Source: Diabrotica undecimpunctata (taxonomy: Eukaryota > Arthropoda > Insecta > Coleoptera > Chrysomelidae). Taken from it: a DNA stretch of 64,000 nucleotides. The DNA is taken from positions 69,624,660-69,688,659 of the forward strand of contig NC_092810.1 in assembly GCF_040954645.1 (NCBI RefSeq). Reading direction: 5' to 3'. Numbering within the stretch: position 1 is the stretch's first letter; the number at the start of each line of letters is the position of its first letter. Below are positions 55,103-64,000 of this stretch, in pieces. The notes beneath the pieces are model-generated. The model had not been told where the DNA came from. It did no database searches and saw nothing but the letters and a program-made list of their open reading frames with translations. A program made the position numbers and the translations under genes.

Positions 55103-55635
55103 TTATATTATTGTAGTATATTTAGCTGGGACACTCCATGACTCGTGGGAAGCATCGAACATCGATTTTGGAACGGCAGATTCACTAAATAGCGCTAATT
55201 TAGCAGCTGCAAATCCTACAGATATACATATTTCTTCGGATTTCTCAGACACTAATGCACATATAAATCCACTTGCAAAGCAATCACCCGCTCCACTAAC
55301 GTTTACTAAATGGGTGATTTCTTTTGTAGGGTAATGTCTAGCTCCGAATTTTTTGTTTGTTAACTTTTGTTGGAATGAATCAGTTGCTAAGCCCTTTCTT
55401 CCAATAACTATTCCTTGATGACCCATTGTAACAATGACATTGTCTACATAATTCACAACTCTTTCTGTTAAATTAGCTATATCTTCTAAACTAGAAGATT
55501 TCGTGTAAGGAATGTTTAACAAATTTGCTATTACATAAAGTTCGTTTATATTTGGTGTTATGAATTTTATTGCCTTTGAATGTGTTGACTTGAATGGTAG
55601 GTCTGCTATAGCTGAATCTGTCGGTTCGAAGAATA
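55103..55635 (-). CDS. PfkB-family kinase, last exon (pseudouridine kinase-like)
   Basis: The final exon of a split gene, acceptor ttctgttgcag ending at 55636 and stop TAA at 55103-55105; 177 residues, entered in phase 1. It starts VFFEPTDSAIADLPFK, continues TPNINELYVIANLL, DNVIVTMGHQGIVIGRKG, and carries the PfkB signature HLVNVSGAGDCFASGF, in which the Asp is the catalytic base and GAG forms the anion hole. The V.FEPTD block is what I associate with pseudouridine kinases, free-standing or as the C-terminal half of the bifunctional insect enzymes with a pseudouridine-5'-phosphate glycosidase domain. Ribokinase or adenosine kinase fit less well. Upstream exons must lie at higher coordinates; none is recognised before 64000. 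Confidence 0.8.
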
Positions 55636-55891
55636 CTGCAACAGAAAAAAAATAAAATTAAAATATTAATATTAAAAGTGAATATAGGGGAGATTTCAGT
55701 TTTTTTAATTAGTTTACTTCGTATTTGACAAGTAAATAACTAATAACAAAAACGAAAAATAATTAAAAAATGCGTATATATTTATTTCTGCTGCGGTTCC
55801 AAAGAGTAATGACATTTCCCATTCTGAAAATATTAAACTCATGGATCTTTTTAGCACGGTTTGATAATATGTGTTCCCAGCAATTATTTGT
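55636..55891. other. Kinase intron sequence
   Basis: Upstream intron of the kinase gene on the minus strand. AT-rich with no gene recognised. Confidence 0.4.
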
Positions 55892-56230
55892 TAATAACGA
55901 TTACTTATCTCTAAGTGAAACCACAAATTGAAAAAAAAAAAACAATATTTATTTAATAAAATCCAGGACGAGTTTCGACATCACCGTCATCATCAGATCT
56001 CTAGTATCCCTAATATCTCTCATATCTCTAGTACAGAGACTAGCTCCGGTCCCAACCTTTCGTTTTAAATAATAATTGTCTGGTTTGGGATGTTCCCTAT
56101 GGCGTTGTCAATCCATTTATTTTCTCTGTTTTATAAAGCTGATGATGACAGTGATGTCGAAATGCGTCCTGAATTGTATTAAATAAATATTGTTTTTAAA
56201 ATTTGTGGTTTCAGTTAGTTATCGTTATTA
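55892..56230. mobile_element. MITE, about 339 bp, arms of about 105 bp
   Basis: Starts taataacgat and ends with its complement atcgttatta. The arms continue through gaaaccacaaatt, aacaatatttatttaata, caggacg..tttcgacatcac and gtcatcatcag. Between the arms lie about 130 bases with tctctagtatccctaatatctc repeats. It is non-coding and would fold into a long hairpin. Confidence 0.8.
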
Positions 56231-56940
56231 CCTCACATATCACATTAGAGAGATACTTTTCGTTTTTCGTATTATATGGCTAAGCCATATTTTTGAGAGG
56301 AAGTATCAAAATCTAATACATGTGCTTTTGAATGCTTCAAACATTTTTTTTGAGATTGTGGTTGATTTTGAGGTTAGACATAGAAAGAACCCCATGAACT
56401 GAGTAATACAACGTGCTCCTACATCGTGAAATGAAGCTTTTAGGCCTTAGCTTTTAGAATTTAGGGAGTTGTGTAGTAATTCTGACAAAGATATTATAGG
56501 TATCAAAGACTCGATGCTTGCATTACAAATACTTAATAATCAACAAGCGTACATAAGCTTACTGCATAAAGTTTCAAGTTTCACATAAAAATCAAACAAT
56601 TTACACTCAAATTGTTGTAAATCCTCTCCTTTCTACAACACAAGAAGCGGGCCAGACGTTAGAACCGGCTAAGTAGGTGGACTTGGATTAAATAATCCCT
56701 CGTTGAAAACAATTTCTGCGTCGAACTGGTAATAATAATGCTTTGTTGTATTTAATGGCACTTTATTTTACGTTACACTCTAGTTTACAAAGATTGTAGT
56801 TGTATTCAACTTACACTATTTATTTTTCTGCTACCTATGTATACGAAGGTAAGGTTTACGTAGAGCGCGTGTAAAAACCATCCTACTTGAGGATTGAATA
56901 CGAAGTCTGAGAGAGAAGTCTTGAATTATTAACTACTGAC
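56231..56940. other. Intergenic or intronic sequence; possible LTR fragment
   Basis: No gene was recognised. From 56660 to 56940 the composition changes and, read on the minus strand, it resembles an LTR end region (gccattaaatacaacaaagc, aataaag-type signal). I could not find a partner repeat. Confidence 0.3.
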
Positions 56941-56943
56941 ACA

Positions 56944-57670
56944 ATGGCCGCGAACGAAGTCTTGAGTGTTAACTGTTTGGCACTAGGGCCGAGCACGAAG
57001 TCTCTGAATGCCGCTTTGATTCAAGCTTTTATAGATAAAAATAACCGCCAATCGTTCAACCGTTGTAACGAATTTTTAACGTTTTATAACGAAATTTACA
57101 TGTCCCAAACGGTGGATTCTAAAAAACCACTTTTTTATGCATTCGAAGAAACTGCATAAAAACAATAAAACTAAAAGATTTATGGCTTCTTTACAAGTTC
57201 CGATAATGAACAAATAAATATAGTTGACCCAGTTCTAGGTACAGAAAAAACTTATTTTTTGTAACGAATTAGCGACGCGGTTGGCAGTTGTGGTCGTAAA
57301 AATGATAGTTTTTTATATTGACAAGGGGAGCGTTAGCGTTAAAATAATACCCCAGTGTTTTGGATACCAAAGAAGCCACCTGATTGTAGCGGGAGTCTGA
57401 ACGAGACAAAAAACACGTTTTATTTAGAGATACATCAAAATAATAGAATATTGTTACGATAAAATTATGATTCATATTTAACTGTAAACATATTATTTCT
57501 AATTCTATTCTATTCTAGTAAGTTCGCCGCTCAGGTGAAAAACCTGTTTGCCAACCTGACTTTTCGAGAGTCGCCGTCAGAATTCGAAGGGATTCTCGAT
57601 TACCTGTATTTTATATTTAAGGAGGAAATTTTGTTGAAAACAGTTAGTTCTAGTACTAGTTTTGAATAAC
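56944..57670 (+). other. Unidentified coding-like stretch
   Basis: A 71-codon open frame from ATG 56944 (MAANEVLSVNCLALGPSTKS, then NEFLTFYNEIYMSQTVDSKK, PLFYAFEETA) is followed, in other phases, by protein-like strings YGFFTSSDNEQINIVDPVLG and DKGSVSVKIIPQCFGYQRSH. After an acceptor-like ttctattctag (near 57520) comes VKNLFANLTFRESPSEFEGI with LDYLYFIFKEEILLKTV. Base composition is less AT-rich than the surroundings. I do not recognise the protein. It could be a decayed retroelement or inserted viral gene, or an unrelated spliced gene. Confidence 0.35.
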
Positions 57671-57674
57671 GAGT

Positions 57675-58430
57675 TTAAATTATAAGCCGTAAATAAATAT
57701 AAATAAATATTGTGAAATAAATTAGTGAATATCGTAATAAAGACTTTAATAACTTGTAAGTGTTATAAATGTAGAACCTTTCATAATAAATAAAGACAAT
57801 AAATTAGATTAATAAATATACTACAATACATTTTCGTGTTTTCTTAATAATTGTAACAGAATAATGAGGAATTATTGGGAATATGTTAAGACTTTAACAC
57901 AAATTAAATATATTATAAAGTTCAGGGAAATAATCAAAAAAGTACAATGTTTGTTCCACTGATCCCTCCAGTCAAACGACTGGAGGGTTGTTTATTAGTA
58001 AAAAGTGGACCACTCATTGAACCAAGTCCATTTTTCGAGCTGGGAATTTGTATGTTCTCTTAAAAATGTAATCCTTTATCATCGACCTAGTGTCATAATT
58101 TTTAAAATGTTTATTACTTTAATTAATAACTAACCTCGTTATGTGGATAGTTTCAAATACTTTATAGACGTTTTTTACTCATGATGATCTGATAGGATCT
58201 AAATCGTTCTGAAATTTTATAAATCCATTTTGGATAATTTTTAATAAATTTTAATACCATTTTACTCAAGAAGTTTTTACTTCATAGTAAGTATTTATAG
58301 GCGTTTTTATACAAGCGCAATTACTATCGTCTTTAACAACATATACAAATCTGGTGAGATATCTACGGAATAACTACTATCAACCTTTTTTCCGCTACCA
58401 AAAACCAAGAATCCCAAACACTGTCATGAC
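57675..58430. other. Intergenic sequence with one perfect hairpin
   Basis: AT-rich; contains the hairpin at 57964-57987. No gene was recognised. Confidence 0.4.
57964..57987. repeat. Perfect 10-bp hairpin with AAAC loop
   Basis: ccctccagtc and gactggaggg pair completely around a 4-base loop; this GC-rich stem stands out from AT-rich flanks. Confidence 0.6.
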
Positions 58431-58439
58431 TATGGATTG

Positions 58440-59240
58440 ATCAGATTGATCAGCGAAGTGGATTTGAGTAATATATAATTTGACCTTCGGAATTGCTTCG
58501 GAGCAGTAGAAGCTCTGTATAGTTTCACAACTCTTGCTCAAAAATTCCGAGACCAACAAAAAGATCTTTTCGTCGCATTTATAGACTATGATAAAGCTTT
58601 CGACAAAGTTAAACATAACATTCTCATGGAATGTCTAAAGCGCAAAGGACTCGATAAAAATGATATTAACATAGTAAGAAATCTCTATTGGAGCCAACAG
58701 GATGCGCAACAGATAAGTAGAGGTTTGAGACAAGGCTGTGTACTTTCACCATTACTATTTAATATATACTCTGAACAGTTATTTACACAAGCACTTGAAA
58801 CCTTTACAGAACGGATCCAGATAAATGATGAAAATATAAATAACATTCGCTATGCCGACGATGTCATTATCGCTAAAAGTGAGAAAGACCTGCAGACGCT
58901 ACTAAACACAATTTGTGATACTGGGGAACAGTTTGGATTAACAATAAACATAAAGAAAACCAAAACCACGGTTTTTGTAACAACCCATCAGTAAGAGGGG
59001 CAAAGTCATAACAAGGATCCAGATAAAAAAAATTCGATCAAGGGCAGCCTTTTTGAAGATGAGGAAATTTCTGATCCTGGTAGACGACAAAATATGCTGG
59101 CTCAAAAACATTCGCGACTGCCGACTGGACCGGGTTAAACACATAAACGCTTTTAAGAAAAGCAGAAGATAGGGACGAATTTGTAATGGTTACAGCCAAC
59201 CTTTATTAGTAGAGTCGGCACTAGCAGAAGAAGAAGTAAG
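58440..59240 (+). mobile_element. LINE (YADDTV family), internally deleted
   Basis: Plus strand: [56 protein letters not shown] and the catalytic NIRYADDVIIAKS up to 58994. After a deletion that removes most of the C-terminal region come the last codons (ALLRKAEDRDEF-like, near 59145-59205) and the AAGAAGAAG 3' run at about 59228-59237. Same family as 16871-18785. Confidence 0.85.
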
Positions 59241-59575
59241 TTTTTATATAACTTAAAAGTGTCTTACTCTAATTTTTTTTTTTCAAATTCTTCACTTTTA
59301 GCTGATAGATGAAAAAAGCGAAACTTTACCATTGTTTACATTAATTTGTTAATAACTAGTTAATACCATAGAATCTAAGACACAAGAGACTATTTTTTAT
59401 AGACCATGGCCGTTCATATTTGAAGCACCCATTCAAATAAAGACTGACCCAAGTGACTAATAAAAAATGTTATATAGGTTATTACAATATATTAAAAATA
59501 TTTCTATTACGATAATCATTGAATAATAGTAAAACAATATATTTTATATTTTACTACCAACATTTTGCAAAATAA

Positions 59576-59613
59576 TCACAGACCATACATACTAGCGTAT
59601 GTATGGTTTGTGA
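59576..59613. repeat. 17-bp hairpin upstream of the claudin-like gene
   Basis: Arms tcacagaccatacatac and gtatgtatggtttgtga pair with one G-T wobble around a tagc loop. It lies about 120 bases before the ATG at 59733. Confidence 0.6.
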
Positions 59614-59732
59614 AAATAATCCTTCAGGTCGGTTTATCTTGGCTAAATGCCATGATGTAAGGGGCCACTAAAAAGAAGATTATTGATGTTTCTAGTCAGA
59701 GAGAAGTAGAAAAATTGTAAACTTACTCGAAA

Positions 59733-62317
59733 ATGGCGATAAAATCAAAAACAGGAATTTGTGCAATTGCTTTAACAACAGTTGCCTCTATATTTGTAGT
59801 TATATCATTTTGTACACCATACTGGCTAGTAAACGATGGAAAAATTGAAGATCCCAAATTTCTACGCATCGGTAAGTTTGTATATATTGTGTTTTAGTAG
59901 GAGTGGCTCATATGTTGAAATATTAGTGACTAATAATAGAAACACCTGCATGGATTATCATTATAAATCATGATAATCTTGTAAATACAGACATATTTTC
60001 TTTTGTAGTATTTTAGATATTAACATTAAATCTTGTTTTCACCAAATATAGAATGCTACAGGGAGTTTAATTGGCAAAATAATCTAAAATAAAACTGTCC
60101 TTTTAATTAGCCACCCTTTAAGTAGTATTTATTTTAACTTCTTGTTTTTGATTGGAAACCTCATCTTTTAGTAAACCATAACATACTTTAAAGTTTTTCT
60201 GTATCTTAAAAATGCTTGCTGTATCTTTCGAGTTCCTTCTAAGGAATACATTATATTCCTTGATTCTCTGAAGTGTGGAGGTTATTAGAGTAATTTAGCT
60301 GCTCAGAAGTAGAAGAAATGAATATAGACACTTATACTAACGAATATAGATGCATACATATCTATATTCAGAATATAGATGCATATGTGTCTATGTTGGT
60401 AGAACTTAAGCATATGTAGTGACAAACGTGATTAATATCCCTTAATGTTATTTACAATTTATTTCAATTTAATAAGCATTATCATAACAGAAGAAATAAC
60501 AAGCATTATGAAAAACTGATAAATGGTAAAGAAGCCTCATAAATGTAGTAGGTACAATGAAGACCAAGAATATAGATTTATGGCATAATATACAGTTTTA
60601 TGGCAGTGTGTAGTTAAAATAGCTTAATTTTCAAAATTTTGTCATCATGTGACCAAAATGCAGAAGCAACACCATCTGTGATCTTGGACAGATCTGTTAA
60701 AATGTATGAATAGTTGGAGATAAATTATCTAAATCATCACCAAATACCTTCTGCCTGATTTGACTAGAAGTTAATGAGTAATTTCTTAATAAATAGCATT
60801 CTGTTACATGCAATTTGTGCATATCTGCCATATATTGTAAAAAGCCAAATTCTTATTTGAAGTGAGCTTAGAAATCTTGAAATTTATTTCTATACCCAGG
60901 AGATATTTTTGGTTGTCCCTTTAATTAATAAAGTGTAAACAATGTGAAACTGTTAGTGCTAGTGAAGTATGTGCCATTCCAACTGCAAGTAGATATATTC
61001 CTTATATAAATATGTAAAAATTGTGCCCCTTAACTTACAAATCTTTATGAATTGGGCACACATATTATATCTTCAGAGCAATAAATTCAGGTTATCAAGA
61101 CTGTAGGTCACATGGTAGGCTTCATGTAGGATATGAAAACCCTTTGTGAGGATACTAAAGGTACAAAGGCTCTGACATCATTTGATATACTTAAAAGAAA
61201 CTTTTTCAGTAAAAATATCACTTAGTGGCAGACCAGTCCACCTTTAGATTTTTACAATATATACTTCATCTAATTTACAAACTGTTGCACGTCATCCGCG
61301 TCATAGTCGGTGAGGTTACATGATACCAACACGAAATATTTAGGCGGTAGGTGTGTTCTTTTTTAGAATCACTTTGCCAAGTACACTGGCATTACAGCCA
61401 CTAGACATATTTTATTATATACGCGTAGAAATAATATTTAAAGATTTCTATTGATGTTAACTTAAAGAAATACACAATAATATGTTTCATTTAATTTGTA
61501 TAAATGCATTATAAAGCGTTTTTATGAAGAACATTTGTTCGTAACACACTGTAACTGTAATCGAATGAAGGTGATATTTTGGCATAAATTGATAACACTT
61601 ATTTGACAGTTGCGGTGTTGACTAATGTTAATAAGTAATGAAAAAAGTGTTGTTTTTGTTTAAGTATTCCATTTTACATCTTTATACAACGCATACAAGC
61701 TGATCAAATTGTTTTTAACAAGATTATTTTTTAACTTTTGTTTCTATTTATTTACATTAAATATTAATTTGTTTTGTTGTATAATCCACTTTTGCAATAA
61801 TTGTGACCTATTTGATTTAAAATAGAGTCAGGATTTTTTTATACTTTGACAACTATGTCAAATTCGATCTCTGTCAATGATAATGATATGCAACGGTATT
61901 TAAATTAGATGGACTGTAGACATAATTTTAACATACATAAATAATATAATGGAATGATAAGGAAAATATTTTTGGCACATTGGGTAAATTAGGAATCGTG
62001 AATTCACCAGTTTGCTTTCATGATAATGTTTATATTAGAGATTTGACTAATATTTTCCTGAAGTGGGAAATTAACAAGAGATATATAGAGCAATTATATT
62101 ACAATCTACAACAACCACAAGTGTGTTTTCCAATTAGTATAGAGTATTTACTAAGTTTCCATGGAATAAGAATAATTAACTTTTTAATTGACTATTTAAA
62201 ATAAATAACGATTGCCATTTAAATGAAACAGTTATAGATATAAGAGAACAAATAGATGACTCTAAAAAATAAATAAACATCTGTGGCTAACGGACCTGCT
62301 TCCAAGCCATCTTCTCA

Positions 62318-62350
<33 letters not shown>

Positions 62351-64000
62351 TCACAAGATGAAGTTAACAGAGTTGTTACTATTAATAAAAGATGCAGTTA
62401 AGGAATTACTCAAGGTGATTAAACTAGGGAAACAAAATAGAAATAGTTCCAGGCCTCTTAAGGTAGTATTCTCCAACAGTAACGTAGCAAAAATGTAATC
62501 AAGCAGTTTGTTTGGTGAACATGTTTTTAAGATTAAGAGTGATCTAGCCCAGATACAAAGGGAGTATTTAAGGAAGGTCTTCTTCTTTTGGTGCCTATAT
62601 GTTTCGAATATTGGTGATCATTCTGGCTATAATTATTTTATTAACTGTACATTAGTTGTTGTTGTGGAGAACCATTACCTCCTATTTTTTAACCATGATA
62701 TTCTTCTTTTAACTGGTAGTGGAAATCAATACAATTTTTTTGTTTCAATATTAAAAGGTGATTTTTTGTGAAAATTATGTTTTGGCCTGTGTTGAAAGTT
62801 GGCCATCTGAAGATTTTTTAATGCTGAATTGGAAGTGAAGTCATTTAAGTAATATATTCTGGTATGATAGACCATAAGTAACTGCAGTAAAATTTGCGGA
62901 GTAGGTGTGATATTTATTAGAAAACATTCAAAGATAAGTAAGATAGCATATGATTCAGTTGAATAATTGTTTTTATTTGGTAAAGTGGGAGATTCCAGGT
63001 ATGTATTTGGTGGACTATATATGTATTCTTATTTTTGTAATTTTTATATTTTCAGTGTTTGATAGTAATGAATCTGTTGTGGTAGTTTTATATTCACTTA
63101 ATTGGCTTCAGTGAGGTTTAGTCCAGGTTTGGTAAAGGTTTAATCTTTAGTCAGTAAATTTTTTCTAGAGATTAATGATACCCAACATCAGACTGATTTA
63201 TCTAAATCTTATTTTTGCAAATATAGGTAACTGTTTGTAACTGAGAACAGTCTGCAAATAGATTCTGAAGATTAGGATCTACATGACATTATGTTATTGT
63301 AGAAAATTTCTTATGATAAATCATTACCATTGTATTGAGAATTTACACGGGACTAGATTTTTTATATTACCATGACTAACTATAGATCTTGCTGAACTAT
63401 AAAAAAATAGACTACATTATGCTTTGGAAAAGACATTCACTTTCCTCTTATTTTTCTTCCAATAAAAAAATCACAAGAAGCTTTATATTCAACTTCTACA
63501 GTGCCATTATGTGTTGAAATTTTAAGGATACATAAGATTTAAGAACTCAACTAAATAAAAACCAAAATAAAAATCCAAATAAAAACTTTACAGCAAAATA
63601 ATTAATACAAGGCACACATTTAAATCTATAAATAAAACTGAAATGAAAGTCACAAGGCTAGAGATATTGAATTTCTTTATACTTTATAATAAATTTTTCG
63701 TTTCCTGTTGTTAACCTTATATATATTTTATTTTTAGGGCTTTGGGAAGTTTGCTTCAGAAACTTTGAAGATTTCAGACATCAATATGACTATCGATTTA
63801 CAGGATGCTGGTGGGTGTTTGAAGAAGAATATTACATAATATTTGATTTCCTTTTACCAGGATTTTTTATAGCAACACAATTCTTTTTCACCCTTTGTCA
63901 AACGCTAGTGTTAGTAGGTGCCTTTTTAACATGGATGTACTGTTTTTGCAGCAGAGATCATGACAAATACTTGCTTCTCTTACTCAGTAATGGTTCCATA
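59733..64000 (+). CDS. Claudin-like tetraspan membrane protein, 5' part
   Basis: Exon 1 is 59733-59871 (46 codons plus one base); exon 2 starts at 63738 and is still open at the end of the window. The protein begins MAIKSKTGICAIALTTVASI, with transmembrane segment 1 at residues 8-27. The first extracellular loop has PYWLVNDG, GLWEVCFRNFEDFRHQYDYR and FTGCWWVFEEEYY, that is W...GLW..C...C, the claudin/PMP22 signature. A second membrane segment (LLPGFFIATQFFFTLC) and a third (LVLVGAFLTWMYCF) follow, then SRDHDKYLLLLLSNG. Claudin-type proteins of insects act in septate junctions. The loop resembles the pasiflora group to me, but that finer name is uncertain. Confidence 0.8.
62319..62348. repeat. 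(AC)15 microsatellite
   Basis: Fifteen AC units in the intron of the claudin-like gene. Confidence 0.95.
62577..62665 (-). mobile_element. LINE 3' tail fragment (YADDTV family)
   Basis: The bases cttcttcttttggtgcctat and then tggtgatcattctggctataat match the 3' end of the copy at 31935 (ttcttcttagagtgtctgtc, tggcgatcattctggctatga). It is a very short 5'-truncated insertion in antisense to the host gene. Confidence 0.65.

Larger units (their letters stand above)
59872..63737. other. Intron 1 of the claudin-like gene
   Basis: A 3.9-kb AT-rich intron. It holds an inverted-repeat patch near 60335-60400 (arms around atatagatgcatac), a CA microsatellite and a LINE tail, listed separately. I see no other gene. 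The 74-codon frame at 61980-62204 looks random. Confidence 0.5.

Noticed and set aside
55103..55635. Ribokinase or adenosine kinase
   Set aside because: The PfkB signature alone would allow this, but the V.FEPTD block and the overall C-terminal layout fit pseudouridine kinase better. Kept as a lesser possibility.
53619..56230. CRISPR-like repeat pattern
   Set aside because: The tandem units have no spacers and the context is an insect genome; the repeats are a satellite, a microsatellite and a MITE.
61980..62204. 74-codon frame in the claudin-like intron
   Set aside because: No motif, no splice context and AT-rich composition; consistent with chance.

Overview
The window looks like nuclear DNA of an insect, probably a beetle. 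It is AT-rich, its small host genes are split by spliceosomal introns up to about 11 kb, and most of the rest is transposon debris of kinds common in insects (RTE-like and R1-like LINEs, Gypsy, BEL/Pao, Penelope-like, hAT, piggyBac, pogo, MITEs). The order is an inference; no ribosomal, mitochondrial or bacterial-type gene is present to fix it.

Four host genes are supported. (1) A plus-strand HAD-family phosphatase of the pseudouridine-5'-phosphatase (HDHD1/GS1-like) type runs from 920 to 26058 in five exons. Two of these, 7472-7690 and 7720-7938, are same-length, same-phase alternatives coding for the cap domain and are separated by only 29 bases. (2) NDUFA2, a subunit of respiratory complex I, is complete on the minus strand at 34958-36050 in three exons. 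(3) The last exon of a PfkB-family sugar kinase, best matched to the kinase half of pseudouridine-metabolising enzymes, lies on the minus strand at 55103-55635; its upstream exons are not in the window. (4) A claudin-like four-transmembrane protein starts at 59733 on the plus strand and runs off the right end.

Layout: 920-26058 is the phosphatase, whose introns carry LINE copies, a hAT remnant, an unclassified transposase-like gene (19058-20220), a Penelope-like element (20385-21460) and an internally deleted Gypsy element (21730-24480). 26.2-33.7 kb is a graveyard of LINE fragments. 34.9-36.1 kb is NDUFA2. 36.3-42.5 kb is a three-level nest: a short terminal-inverted-repeat element holds a young Gypsy-like LTR retrotransposon, whose left LTR holds an 895-bp TIR element. 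42.6-45.6 kb has two long-TIR MITEs and a LINE remnant. 45.6-51.3 kb is a second three-level nest: pogo-like remnant, piggyBac derivative, intact-looking hAT element. 51.4-54.9 kb is a decayed BEL/Pao element with a 7-bp satellite inside. 55-64 kb holds the kinase exon, a MITE, an unidentified coding-like stretch, a LINE copy and the claudin-like gene.

The strongest biological signal is the duplicated cap exon of the phosphatase. The arrangement predicts one gene making two phosphatases that share a catalytic core and differ in the domain that sets substrate choice. The phosphatase lies about 29 kb from a probable pseudouridine kinase exon, so two enzymes that act in opposite directions on pseudouridine and its 5'-phosphate may be linked.
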